From NCBI GenBank assembly GCA_016839745.1, contig JAEOTS010000057.1, positions 1 through 45,939 of the forward strand: 45,939 nucleotides of DNA, read 5' to 3'. Below are positions 26,974 to 35,656 of this stretch, piece by piece. The notes beneath the pieces are model-generated. The model had not been told where the DNA came from, did no database searches, and saw nothing but the letters and a program-made list of their open reading frames with translations. Position 1 is the first letter of the stretch. Each line of letters starts with the position of its first letter. The stretch comes from Promethearchaeota archaeon (GTDB taxonomy: Archaea > Asgardarchaeota > Lokiarchaeia > Sigyniarchaeales > SOKP01). A program made the translations under genes and the position numbers.

Positions 26974-28857
26974 TTAAAAAAACATAGAATCTAGTCTTTC
27001 TTTTAATTTATGCGGTGGAAATTTTGGTTCCCGGTCAAAAGTCAGTAAACCATTAATTTCTTGAAATTGATCGTAAAGCTCGGTGTAACAAAATCCTTGA
27101 ATCCATTCCTTTCTTGCGTCGAATTGCTTAAGTAATTCTAACACTTTTTCAAATAAACCTTCAGAATCTTTGATTAAACCTCCATAGCCCCATTTTTTTT
27201 CTAATCTTTCTTTGAAATCATAACCAATTCCTCCTATTTCACTGTAAATAACGGGTTCACCTTTGTATTGATGTGGCTTTAAATATATCATTTCCATTGA
27301 GGTTTTATGATTTTTAATTTCATCCTCTAATGTTGCTGGCAATGAATCGTTAGGTGGATATAAGTGTCGGGTACAAATATCATTATTTTCCGTATGCCAC
27401 CATCCATCGTTGTTTATAATTAATCGAGTAGAATCAATTGATTTAATTAAAAAGTACAATGCAGAGGTATAATATCCCCTTTTTGGGTCCCTTTCTGCTC
27501 CAGAAACGCCCCATCCTTCGTTTAAGGGTACCCACGCAATAATAGAAGGATGATTATAATCTCTCTCAACTTCAGCTACAAATTCGTTAATAAGTCTAAG
27601 TTGTGATTTTACAGAGTAACGAAAAGCATTACCAATTTCTCCCCACACCAAAACACCCATTTTATCACACCAATACAAAAATCGAGGTTCAAAGACTTTT
27701 TGATGCGTTCTTAGACCATTAAATCCAAAATCGATAACATATTGAATATCTTTTTTGATGTAATCATCAGAGGGGGGAGTATATAAGCTATCAGGCCAAT
27801 AACCTTGCACTAAAAATAATTTTTGATATATTGGTTTACCATTTAGCAAAATTCTCTGCGATTTATTTCCAAAATCTGATATTGAAATTTTTCTCATACC
27901 GAAATAGCTTGATATCTCGTCATATATCTCACCCGTTTCTTCATTTTGTACTTTTAATGATAAATCATATAAATTCGGACGATAGATATCCCAAAGAAAC
28001 AACTTATCCTCAGGAATTTGTATCTTGAATTTGAAGCGATTTGGATTTTCATAATGCATAAACTTATGGAATAATTCAATCTTTTCTTTCAAAACTTTCT
28101 TAATTTTTCCCCGTCCGATTTTTCCGAGGAAACCCAAATTTATATTCTCTTGAGCAATAGTTTGATTCCTAAATAAAATGTCAATGAATAGACCTAACTC
28201 TGAAAAACCAATCCCATTAATATTGATTTCAAATATAACTTCAGATTTATCAATATTTGGAGTAATTTTTAATTCGTCTATTTGGAACTCTGGAGATAAA
28301 AATTCCAACCAAACGGTTTGCCAAATACCAGATACTCTTGGATAAAATATCAAATCATATTCGATTTTCCAGTATTGCTTACCTCTCGGAATCTCAAGAT
28401 CTTGGCTCGGATCTTCAACTCTGATGACTAAAATGTTAACATCTTCAAGGAAATTTGTAATATCTAACGAAAATCCTAAATATCCTCCTTCGTGAGAGCC
28501 TATATGTTCACCGTTCAAGTATATTGAACTCTTATAATCAATAGCTCCAAAATGTAGTAGGACCTTCTTATTTTTATACTGTTTAGGGATTTCAAATCCT
28601 CTTCTATACCATATAACTTCATGAAAAGATTTATCTTCGATTCCACTTAATTTACTTTGAAAACAAAAAGGAACTATTATTTTTCTATCAAAATTCTTTG
28701 AGCTTTCTTTTTTATACCATCGTTCTTTTAATCCTACATCTCTATCGTCAAAACTAAAATCCCACTCTCCGTTAAGGTTAATCGAATTGCCTTCCCTTAC
28801 AAATTGTGGCCTAGGGTATTCTGGTCTTGGAATGTTAGCTTCGCATAAATTCTCCAT
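26974..28857 (-). CDS. Glycoside hydrolase family 2 (beta-galactosidase/glucuronidase-like)
   Basis: This 627-residue enzyme is of the usual size for beta-glucuronidase-type GH2. It has a sugar-binding jelly roll (about 15-170, LNGEWDFSF, VIWYRRGFEIP, GSHEGGYLGFSLDIT), an Ig-like domain (about 175-330) and a TIM barrel (about 340-625). The acid/base Glu447 sits in VPLNEGWG and the nucleophile Glu540 in YSEIGGIGYDF. No signal peptide is present, so it cleaves imported glycosides in the cytosol, in line with the two GPH symporters nearby. Exact sugar specificity is not readable. Confidence 0.92.
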   Translation of the reverse strand: MENLCEANIPRPEYPRPQFVREGNSINLNGEWDFSFDDRDVGLKERWYKKESSKNFDRKIIVPFCFQSKLSGIEDKSFHEVIWYRRGFEIPKQYKNKKVLLHFGAIDYKSSIYLNGEHIGSHEGGYLGFSLDITNFLEDVNILVIRVEDPSQDLEIPRGKQYWKIEYDLIFYPRVSGIWQTVWLEFLSPEFQIDELKITPNIDKSEVIFEININGIGFSELGLFIDILFRNQTIAQENINLGFLGKIGRGKIKKVLKEKIELFHKFMHYENPNRFKFKIQIPEDKLFLWDIYRPNLYDLSLKVQNEETGEIYDEISSYFGMRKISISDFGNKSQRILLNGKPIYQKLFLVQGYWPDSLYTPPSDDYIKKDIQYVIDFGFNGLRTHQKVFEPRFLYWCDKMGVLVWGEIGNAFRYSVKSQLRLINEFVAEVERDYNHPSIIAWVPLNEGWGVSGAERDPKRGYYTSALYFLIKSIDSTRLIINNDGWWHTENNDICTRHLYPPNDSLPATLEDEIKNHKTSMEMIYLKPHQYKGEPVIYSEIGGIGYDFKERLEKKWGYGGLIKDSEGLFEKVLELLKQFDARKEWIQGFCYTELYDQFQEINGLLTFDREPKFPPHKLKERLDSMFF

Positions 28858-28947
28858 GAGAGAAAAAAAAATATTATAAATAAAAAGTTATCCAAATTTA
28901 ATATAACTATAAATTTTAAAAGAAATTTTGATAATGGTTTCGTTGTA

Positions 28948-29412
28948 ATGAGTGAAATAAATCTGGGTAATCTGAAAATTAATCAATTGGGATATGTATA
29001 TAAAGATATTAAAAAACAAGCTAAAGTATTAGAGGAAAATTTAGGATTGCCAAAATTTGCATATCTGGAAAATAAACCTACTAAGTATAATTATAGAGGA
29101 AAAGAAACAACTGTCCAAACTACGATTGGTTTTAGTAGGTCCTTAAATGTTCAAATAGAATTAATACAACTTATTAAGGGTGATTGTATTTTTAAAGAGT
29201 TTATTGATGCCGGTAAAGAAGGACTCCATCATTTTGGTATATTTGTAGAAGATGTTGATGTTATTCTAAAAGAATATTTAGAAAGAGGTTATTCCGTTGT
29301 TCATGAAGGAATTACTGCTGGTGTGCAAAAAGTAGCCCATATTGACACTTATGACGATTTTGGAGTATATATTGAATTCCAGCAAACTAGAAAGAAGAGA
29401 GTTAGAAAATAA
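28948..29412 (+). CDS. VOC-superfamily (glyoxalase/epimerase-like) protein
   Basis: This 154-residue protein has two beta-alpha-beta-beta-beta modules of the vicinal oxygen chelate fold: NQLGYVYKDIKKQAKVLEENLG at the start, and GKEGLHHFGIFVEDVDVILKEYLERGY with DDFGVYIEFQ at the end. The layout resembles methylmalonyl-CoA epimerase and glyoxalase-4 proteins, but the first metal histidine is missing (Gln-Leu-Gly-Tyr there), so catalysis is uncertain. It is 23 bases before a UroD/MtaA-type gene and surely in its operon. Confidence 0.8.
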   Translation: MSEINLGNLKINQLGYVYKDIKKQAKVLEENLGLPKFAYLENKPTKYNYRGKETTVQTTIGFSRSLNVQIELIQLIKGDCIFKEFIDAGKEGLHHFGIFVEDVDVILKEYLERGYSVVHEGITAGVQKVAHIDTYDDFGVYIEFQQTRKKRVRK

Positions 29413-29435
29413 ATATCCTGAGGTTTCATTTACAT

Positions 29436-30479
29436 ATGAATTCATTAGAATTAACCCTTTCAGCGATATATGGTATTCCAGAAAAAATTCCATTTAATCC
29501 TTTTATAATGCACTTAGCTGCAACATTATTTGGAGTAGATTATAACCACAAATATTGCCAAAATCCTGGTATTTTAGCAGAAGCACAGATAAGGTGTGCT
29601 GACTTCTTTGATATAGATCATGTTAATGTTTCAACGGATGCTTATCGCGAAGCTAACGCGTGGGGTGTAGAGATTGATTGGTCTAGTCATACTCCTGTGG
29701 CTAAATCATATCTAAAGGTCTCTGAATTTGATTCGATTGAAACCCCTAACTTACTTTCTAACCAGAGAATACTCAATCGAGTAAACGCAGTGAAAATATT
29801 ATCAGAAAAAGTGGGTGGAGAACAATGTGTTGTAGGGTGGATTGAAGCGCCGTTCGCTGAAATTTGCTGTTTATTCGATTTAGTAAATGTATTAAAATTA
29901 TGCCGTTATGACGATTGGGATAAAAAAATTACATCACTTATTGATAGAGTCTTACCAATCCAGAAAGAGTTTGCTAAATTGCAAATTGAAGCCGGAGCAC
30001 ATATTATTGGAGCTGGAGATTCAGCAATTTCCCAAATTGGACCGTTCAGGTATGAAAAATGTTGCTTGAGTGCAACGAAAGACCTTTTCAATTTCATCCA
30101 AAAAGATATACCCGTCTTGTATCATATTTGTGGCGATAATGGTACTATTGATAAAGAAGGTAGAGACATGCTGCAATTAGTATCGAGTACAGGTGCAGCA
30201 ATATTAGATTTAGATTATCAAATAAATTTAAAACTAGCTAAAGAAAAGATTGGAAATAAAAATTGTATTAAAGGAAATACTAATACTCAGATTCTAGGAA
30301 GTCAAACCTATTCTATTAATGATGTAAGCAGTGAAATTGAGAGAACAATTGAATTAGGAAAACCCCATGGTATGTATCAATATGCAGCAGGATGTGAATG
30401 GCCCTGGGAACCGATATCTATGGCAAGTAGAAATTTAGGGATTGCTAGAACGTTAGTCGAGAAATTAGGAAAATATTAA
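29436..30479 (+). CDS. UroD/MtaA-type methyltransferase (corrinoid-linked)
   Basis: This 347-residue protein is of the uroporphyrinogen decarboxylase superfamily. His230-x-Cys232 in LYHICGD and Cys320 in AAGCEWPWEP form the zinc HxC...C site of MtaA/MtbA/CmuA methyltransferases, which move methyl groups between corrinoid proteins and thiols. True HemE enzymes lack this site, so this is a methyltransferase rather than a haem enzyme. No corrinoid protein gene is adjacent. The start is an ATG with GAGGT eleven bases upstream. The substrate is unknown; methoxylated or methylated compounds are candidates. Confidence 0.85.
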   Translation: MNSLELTLSAIYGIPEKIPFNPFIMHLAATLFGVDYNHKYCQNPGILAEAQIRCADFFDIDHVNVSTDAYREANAWGVEIDWSSHTPVAKSYLKVSEFDSIETPNLLSNQRILNRVNAVKILSEKVGGEQCVVGWIEAPFAEICCLFDLVNVLKLCRYDDWDKKITSLIDRVLPIQKEFAKLQIEAGAHIIGAGDSAISQIGPFRYEKCCLSATKDLFNFIQKDIPVLYHICGDNGTIDKEGRDMLQLVSSTGAAILDLDYQINLKLAKEKIGNKNCIKGNTNTQILGSQTYSINDVSSEIERTIELGKPHGMYQYAAGCEWPWEPISMASRNLGIARTLVEKLGKY

Positions 30480-30553
30480 TTTTGAGGTATAAAGTTAAGT
30501 ATATAAAGATTTAAGTCAATTTCTTTAAATATAATAGAAGAGAATGATAAGAA

Positions 30554-31516
30554 TTGAAAATTGATACTGAAGTCTTGAAAAAGCTTGAACGGTCAATCGA
30601 TAATTTTAACCCAGAAAATGGGGTAGTACCGATTAAAATTCTGGGTTATGGTGAAATTAGCCTTGTATTTGAGATTGTAGGCGATCCAGAACAAATAGCC
30701 TATAAAAGAATTCCAATTTTTGATAATGAAAAGCAAGTTAATAGGCATATTTGGGCATATAACGAATATAACAGAATTTTAATCGAAGAAGTGGGATTAA
30801 TTCTTCCTGATTACGATGTAGCATGGTTTAAGGACGAGGAAGATAAGATTCAATTTTATTGCATACAAGAAAAAATCTCTTCAGAATCGGTAGGAAATCG
30901 AGTGATTCATGAGTTAAATACTGAAGACATCAACACTCTTATTCTACTTGCGATGAGGGACATGAAAAAAGTATGGCTTTATAGTAAAAATCACGAAACG
31001 ATAGATTTAGGATTAGATGGTCAAATTTCCAACTTTGCTGTTATTGGATACGATCCAAATAATCCTAAGATTAGAGAGGACACAAAATTAATTTACTTCG
31101 ATACTTCTACACCAATGTTTAGAAGAAATGGTATAGAGGCGATGGACGCAGAATTATTTTTAAAAAGTACCCCGTCCTTTTTGAGATTTCTCGTAAAGGC
31201 GGCATTTCTAGACGAAGTTGTGGATCGCTATTATGATTGGCGGCTGGTAACTATTGATTTAATCGCCAATTTCTTTAAGGAACAAAGACCCGAGCTTATT
31301 CCGGGGATAATTAGCCTAGTAAACAAATTTTTTAACGAAGAAGCAAGCGAGTTCAATATGGAACCTATTACATTTGAAGAAGTCCAAAAATACTATAAAA
31401 ACGATAAGATGATTTGGGTTATTTTCCAAAATGCTAGGAAAATTGACAGGTACATTAAAACTAAACTCTTCAAGAAAAAATACGATTTCTATCTACCGGG
31501 AAAAATTAAGAGGTAA
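30554..31516 (+). CDS. Protein of unknown function with kinase-like (APH-type) features
   Basis: This 320-residue protein shows ILGYGEISLVFEI with a following YKRIPIF (glycine loop and lysine of a kinase N-lobe), YNEYNRILIEE as a possible alpha-C helix, LDGQISNFAVI where a catalytic loop would hold Asp and Asn, and LIYFDTSTPMF where the DFG-type metal Asp would be. It may be an atypical small-molecule kinase. Archaeal homologs are listed, I believe, under a DUF, but I cannot confirm this. The start is a TTG directly after an in-frame TAA, with no clear Shine-Dalgarno sequence. Confidence 0.6.
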   Translation: MKIDTEVLKKLERSIDNFNPENGVVPIKILGYGEISLVFEIVGDPEQIAYKRIPIFDNEKQVNRHIWAYNEYNRILIEEVGLILPDYDVAWFKDEEDKIQFYCIQEKISSESVGNRVIHELNTEDINTLILLAMRDMKKVWLYSKNHETIDLGLDGQISNFAVIGYDPNNPKIREDTKLIYFDTSTPMFRRNGIEAMDAELFLKSTPSFLRFLVKAAFLDEVVDRYYDWRLVTIDLIANFFKEQRPELIPGIISLVNKFFNEEASEFNMEPITFEEVQKYYKNDKMIWVIFQNARKIDRYIKTKLFKKKYDFYLPGKIKR

Positions 31517-31546
31517 GATAATTCAAACATTTTTTAAGATTATATT

Positions 31547-32119
31547 ATGATTAGAGCATTTCTAGCTATTGAGTTAAATAACGGAATTACAATTGAAAAA
31601 ATTAAATCTTTTTCTGCTCGTTTACTGCAAAACCAATCTAAATTAAAGGTTGTCGCCCCAGAAAACCTTCATATGACTATGAAATTCTTAGGTAACATTT
31701 CTGAATCCTTAGCTCTAAAGATTTATCGAATATTGAATGAAGAAATAAATGATAGATTATTCCAAGGAAAAATCTATGAATACAAACTAAAAGGAGTTGG
31801 ACAGTTTAACAAATTCTCTGTACTATGGGTAAAACTTATCGGAGATATTCAATTCTTACAAGAAATAAAGGATTCTATTGAACAACTTTTCGTTGAAAGA
31901 CTGAGCATCGAAAAAGATAAAAGAACGCAATTCAAACCTCATTTAACAATAGGAAGACTGAAAAAAGACAAAATAAATTATCAAACTTTTAGTGCTTTAA
32001 AAAACTTAATTAATGAGAATAAAAATTTAGAGTTCGGACCTTTTACTGTAGACCAAGTAAAATTAAAAAAATCCGATCTTACACCTAAAGGACCAATATA
32101 TTCCGATCTGGTTTATTGA
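31547..32119 (+). CDS. thpR: RNA 2',3'-cyclic phosphodiesterase (2H/LigT family)
   Basis: This 190-residue protein is standard length for ThpR. Both 2H motifs are intact: LHMTMKFLG (His42, Thr44) and PHLTIGRLK (His132, Thr134). The family opens 2',3'-cyclic phosphates of RNA, including tRNA ends left by splicing; an intron-bearing tRNA gene lies elsewhere in this window. Its TGA stop is followed at once by the ATG of the HAD gene, so the two are translated as a pair. Confidence 0.92.
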   Translation: MIRAFLAIELNNGITIEKIKSFSARLLQNQSKLKVVAPENLHMTMKFLGNISESLALKIYRILNEEINDRLFQGKIYEYKLKGVGQFNKFSVLWVKLIGDIQFLQEIKDSIEQLFVERLSIEKDKRTQFKPHLTIGRLKKDKINYQTFSALKNLINENKNLEFGPFTVDQVKLKKSDLTPKGPIYSDLVY

Positions 32120-32818
32120 ATGAAGGCAAAACCTATAAAAGCAATTATTTGGGACTTAGATGGGACGTTAATCGATTTTAAAATTAATTCCATAAAAGCT
32201 CGAAGGAAAGCCATTAAAGTCTTAAGAAACTATGGAATCTCTAGGGAAAAAATTTCTAGCAAAATGTCTCTTTTAGAAATTGTTAAAATATCTAGAGAAT
32301 TATTTGTAAAACTCGGTATTTCTGATGAAGAAATTAAAGAAATTATTAAAGAAGTGAATAACGCAGTAATTCTAGTCGAACACGAAGCAGCTATGAAAGC
32401 AACTTTAACGGATGGAATAATTAAAGTTTTAGAATTTGCAAAAAAAAACCACCTCAAACAAGCTGTCTTTACTTACAATACACATAGAAATGCAAGAAAA
32501 TCGTTAGAGACCGCAGGAGTTAATCACTATTTTGATGTCGTCGCTGGTCGTGACGATGTAAAAAAACTTAAACCACATCCTGATCATTTGAAATACGTAT
32601 GTAAGAGAATAGAAGTGAATTTGGATGAAATAGTTGTTATCGGTGATACTGGACGAGATATTGAGGCCGCATTACAAACAAACTCTAGATCCATCGCATT
32701 AAATACCAAAATTCCTAACTTCATAAAAAGGGAAACATTTAAAGAAGCAGATAAAATTATTGAACTAAACGAAATCCCGAATGAATTAATAAAAACTCTC
32801 GAAGAATTTTTATTATAG
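32120..32818 (+). CDS. HAD-superfamily hydrolase (phosphoglycolate phosphatase-like)
   Basis: This 232-residue HAD phosphatase has the nucleophile motif WDLDGTL (Asp12, Asp14), VFTYNT (motif II), KLKPHPD with the motif III Lys, and IGDTGRDIEAA (motif IV). A helical C1 cap (about 18-95) fits the Gph/PGMB branch. The substrate may be a sugar phosphate or nucleotide. Zero bases separate it from thpR. Confidence 0.9.
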   Translation: MKAKPIKAIIWDLDGTLIDFKINSIKARRKAIKVLRNYGISREKISSKMSLLEIVKISRELFVKLGISDEEIKEIIKEVNNAVILVEHEAAMKATLTDGIIKVLEFAKKNHLKQAVFTYNTHRNARKSLETAGVNHYFDVVAGRDDVKKLKPHPDHLKYVCKRIEVNLDEIVVIGDTGRDIEAALQTNSRSIALNTKIPNFIKRETFKEADKIIELNEIPNELIKTLEEFLL

Positions 32819-32914
32819 GAATAAAAATAAATTATAAATACAATTTAATCTATTATTGAAATAATTTTATACTATTAAACAAATAATAATTCAAAAAAGG
32901 TTTAAATTTAAATA

Positions 32915-33175
32915 ATGAGTCGAATAGAATTTGACTTAGATGTTTTAAAACCACACGTTCCTTCAAACTATGTAGTTGCACAAGCGTTAGAGGAAATCCC
33001 TGGCGTCTTATTTGTCTCAATTAAAACAGATGAGATTGATCAAAAAACTACATCAGTATTTATAACGATCAAGGGTACTAATGAATTGTCACTTGAAGCT
33101 ATTAAAGAGAAATTAGAAACTATGAATTGTGCTTTACATAGTGTTGATAGAGTCCAGATTGATAAACGAACTTAG
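32915..33175 (+). CDS. DUF211-like small archaeal protein
   Basis: This 86-residue protein has the ferredoxin-like pattern of archaeal DUF211: an N-terminal LDVLKPHVPSN, a central VxITIKG strand and a final helix before ALHSVDRVQI. The family is a small oligomeric protein without a settled role; metal binding has been suggested by its histidines. It stands alone, 96 bases after the HAD gene. Confidence 0.8.
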   Translation: MSRIEFDLDVLKPHVPSNYVVAQALEEIPGVLFVSIKTDEIDQKTTSVFITIKGTNELSLEAIKEKLETMNCALHSVDRVQIDKRT

Positions 33176-33227
33176 TTGTTTATTTCCAATTTTTTTCATT
33201 TTTTCCAATTTGAGTTAATAAATAAAC

Positions 33228-33590
33228 ATGTCATTATCAAACGCTCCTACTGTAATAAAAATACTCCAAGAAAAAGGGGAGATTAATGATGAGTTAGATT
33301 TTGCTTTAATGAATTATATAATGACAAATAGAGGAACGGGGTACACTGCCTGCCAACCCCAACTGGTTGAACTTGATAATAGTAAAAAAGCAATTAAAAT
33401 GAATATTGATCATACTTTTGTAGATAAAGATAATGTATTGATGGGATTGGGGATAGTAGGAAACTTATTCATAGATTTTGACTCCCTACAAGTTATTTTC
33501 TGCTCCTCTATAGAAGATTTAATTAACAATATTGAAAAATTAAAGAATGCGGGGATCAAGCCTCAACCAAGACCTAAGGGTAAATATTAA
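33228..33590 (+). CDS. Hypothetical protein, 120 residues
   Basis: I do not recognise this protein. It is a compact alpha/beta sequence with no membrane segment, a Gly-rich centre (LMGLGIVGNLFIDFDSLQVIF) and a basic Pro-rich C-terminus. It follows the DUF211-like gene by 52 bases on the same strand. Codon use is like that of its neighbours and the start is the first ATG. Confidence 0.65.
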   Translation: MSLSNAPTVIKILQEKGEINDELDFALMNYIMTNRGTGYTACQPQLVELDNSKKAIKMNIDHTFVDKDNVLMGLGIVGNLFIDFDSLQVIFCSSIEDLINNIEKLKNAGIKPQPRPKGKY

Positions 33591-33712
33591 CTTATTAAGT
33601 AATCATAGCTCTCTTTATTAGCGACGATTTTTAATTTTAAGAAATTTTAAGCAAGGCAATCCATACTATAAAAAAAATATGGTTTATATCAAATCAAAGA
33701 TTAAAATTCATA

Positions 33713-34243
33713 ATGACAGATAGCGAGAGTAATATAAAGCTCCTAATCCAAGATTATTTGTTGGATGAAGGACTTCTAAGAAATAAAATTCCAATCGATG
33801 ATAAAAAGCTCGAATTTGGTTTTCAATTTATATTTCCACCCGGACCCATCGCGCAAAAAATGGTAGTAATAAAACCAAAAAATAAGGATTTAATTATAAT
33901 TTCTAATCCTATTCAAATAGCTCCTCAACAGGTAGACGCATTAAATGCATTAGAAGAAAATGGAAAAATTTACTTTTTTATGGCTATTAGAAAATTTTTT
34001 CTTGCAAAAGATGTTTTTTTCAGAATCGATACTCAGAACTTTAGATATGAAATAAGTGATCAGATATTTCTTAAGAGAGACGGTACAATTTCAAAAAATT
34101 CCTTTTTCAAAAGTATTAGAAAAGTTTTCACGTGTTCCGCCTATTCTAATATGATTCTAAATGAATACTGTTCAGGAAAGATAAAACCAGAAGATATTAC
34201 TAAATCAAAAGATTTTACTTCAGATTTTTCCTTATATTCGTAG
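33713..34243 (+). CDS. DUF2299-like protein
   Basis: This 176-residue protein resembles archaeal DUF2299, a fold related to type III secretion chaperones. An N-terminal helix IKLLIQDYLLDEGLL leads to a beta-sheet with FGFQFIFPPGPIAQKMVVIKP, followed by a basic C-terminal extension with two cysteines. The function in archaea is unknown. Family placement rests on the overall pattern and is not certain. Confidence 0.55.
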   Translation: MTDSESNIKLLIQDYLLDEGLLRNKIPIDDKKLEFGFQFIFPPGPIAQKMVVIKPKNKDLIIISNPIQIAPQQVDALNALEENGKIYFFMAIRKFFLAKDVFFRIDTQNFRYEISDQIFLKRDGTISKNSFFKSIRKVFTCSAYSNMILNEYCSGKIKPEDITKSKDFTSDFSLYS

Positions 34244-34261
34244 TTATTGAGAAAACTATTA

Positions 34262-34275
34262 GGTGAACTCTAATT
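34262..34275 (+). promoter_or_regulatory. Shine-Dalgarno AGGTGA plus AUU start of the HIT gene
   Basis: GGTGA (34262-34266), six bases ACTCTA, then ATT TTC GAC AAA TGG. The spacing is the same as in uS4 and the Rag-type GTPase. Confidence 0.6.
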
Positions 34276-34794
34276 TTCGACAAATGGTTGCAAGCGTTTG
34301 GAAAACTTGAGTATGTTCAAGCTAAATCTAGACCGAATGTTGCTTGTATTTTATGTTCAATTAAAGAGAACGACGATAAAGTAGTAAATTTAAAAATCTA
34401 CGAGGATAATATCTGTTTTGTAGTGTTGAATCTTTATCCTTTCAATCCTGGACACCTCTTGTGCGTTCCAAACAGACATATTACAAAATATACCGAGTTA
34501 ACGAAAAAGGAGCTTTTACATCTGAATAGAACAATTCAGGGTTTGCAACTTTTACTCGATGATTTGTATAACCCAAAAGGCTACAACATTGGAATAAATC
34601 AAGGAAATTATGCTGGGGCAAGTATAGACCATCTACATTTCCATGTAGTTCCAAGATATGGTACAGAGTTAGGATTTATTGATATAGTCAGTAACACAAG
34701 AGTTCTACCCGAAGGTTTAGATTCTGTGAAGAAAAAGCTAACTCAAAATGTTAATAATTTTCTAAACAAAGAATTTTTTGAAAATTTCAAGTAA
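34273..34794 (+). CDS. HIT-family nucleotide hydrolase, probable AUU start
   Basis: This histidine-triad protein carries HLHFHVV (His120, 122 and 124 when counted from the ATT), a Zn-type CxxC (ACILC) and PFNPGHLLCVPNRHI. HIT enzymes split nucleoside phosphoramidates or dinucleoside polyphosphates. The first ordinary start is TTG at 34288, but that drops a conserved Trp (DKWLQAFGKLEYV, compare the WAPWRMEYI onset of HIT proteins). Starting at ATT 34273 keeps it and places the start six bases after GGTGA. An in-frame TGA at 34264 blocks anything longer. The product has 173 residues. Confidence 0.88.
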   Translation: MFDKWLQAFGKLEYVQAKSRPNVACILCSIKENDDKVVNLKIYEDNICFVVLNLYPFNPGHLLCVPNRHITKYTELTKKELLHLNRTIQGLQLLLDDLYNPKGYNIGINQGNYAGASIDHLHFHVVPRYGTELGFIDIVSNTRVLPEGLDSVKKKLTQNVNNFLNKEFFENFK

Positions 34795-34871
34795 AGAGCG
34801 TTCTCTTGAACTAATTAAACTTTTTAATATAAAATAAGAAAAAAAATATTGAAAATTTGATCCAAAATTTC

Positions 34872-35105
34872 CTATCGAGTAGCCTTACGAATATCTGCAG
34901 CTGTAACTCTCTTTCTTTTATCTGCTTTCGTAATTTTAATAGCATCTTTGGTTGCGTCTGCTGCTGCTTTTTCCAAAAACCCGATAAGCTTATCTAGCGC
35001 GTCAGCCGCTACTAAATCAGCACCTTCTTTTTTCATTAGTCTTCGAATTGGTGCTTTCGCTATATAGCTTTCAGATTTCTTTGCAGGAGCTTTCTTTTTA
35101 GCCAT
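34872..35105 (-). CDS. Archaeal histone
   Basis: This 77-residue protein has a single histone fold: IAKAPIRRLMKKEGA (helix 1), a long central helix AADALDKLIGFLEKAAADATKDAIKI, and KRKRVTAADIRKATR (helix 3). An unusual Lys/Ala-rich N-terminal tail of about 12 residues (MAKKKAPAKKSES) precedes the fold and recalls eukaryotic tails; most euryarchaeal histones lack one. It forms dimers that wrap DNA. GGAGG stands 8 bases before the ATG. It is a single gene with its own promoter region. Confidence 0.95.
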   Translation of the reverse strand: MAKKKAPAKKSESYIAKAPIRRLMKKEGADLVAADALDKLIGFLEKAAADATKDAIKITKADKRKRVTAADIRKATR

Positions 35106-35656
35106 ATTTCATTCCTCCACTATTTTTTTTATACTTTAAATTGTTTTAATATAGATTTATAATTAATAATAACTACGAATTTCTATTATATAAATATTAT
35201 GGTTCGGAATGTAAGTTTATGGAAGTAATATTAATTATTTATCGTGGATCTAAAATTTACTAAATATTATTTGACCGACAAAATAGCACTATTAAATAAA
35301 AATTTTAAAATTTATTAAATAGGGAATAAATTTTTTTTGATTATTAGATTTCACCAGAAAGTGATTTTCAAAAAGTTAAATTAATTTTTTACTTGAATAT
35401 TTAAACCTTTATTAAAGATTTAATACTATGTAAAAATGCAAAATTGCAATTTCTTAATAAATTAGCATTTGGATTTTAAGAAGTCGTTTCTTTAACTTTC
35501 GGATGTTTTATGAGTAAGAAATTAAATATTTAGGAAATGCGGGAATTTTAATGAATTATTTTAGTTTTATTTTTTTTTTTTAAAAATGTATAAATTAAAA
35601 TAATAGTGCTAAAATTAGTTATTTAATACGAATTAAAAAGGATTAAGATTCCTATC
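35106..35656. other. 551-base AT-rich intergenic region
   Basis: No open frame, tRNA or clear hairpin was found on either strand. It separates the divergent histone and TrmB-type genes and should hold both promoters. It includes a T-run at about 35568-35581. A long gap is expected upstream of a highly expressed gene such as a histone. Confidence 0.6.
35155..35163 (-). promoter_or_regulatory. TATA box candidate for the histone gene
   Basis: The minus strand reads ATTATAAAT about 50 bases before the histone ATG; with 25 bases to the transcript start, the leader would include the GGAGG ribosome site. Confidence 0.4.
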
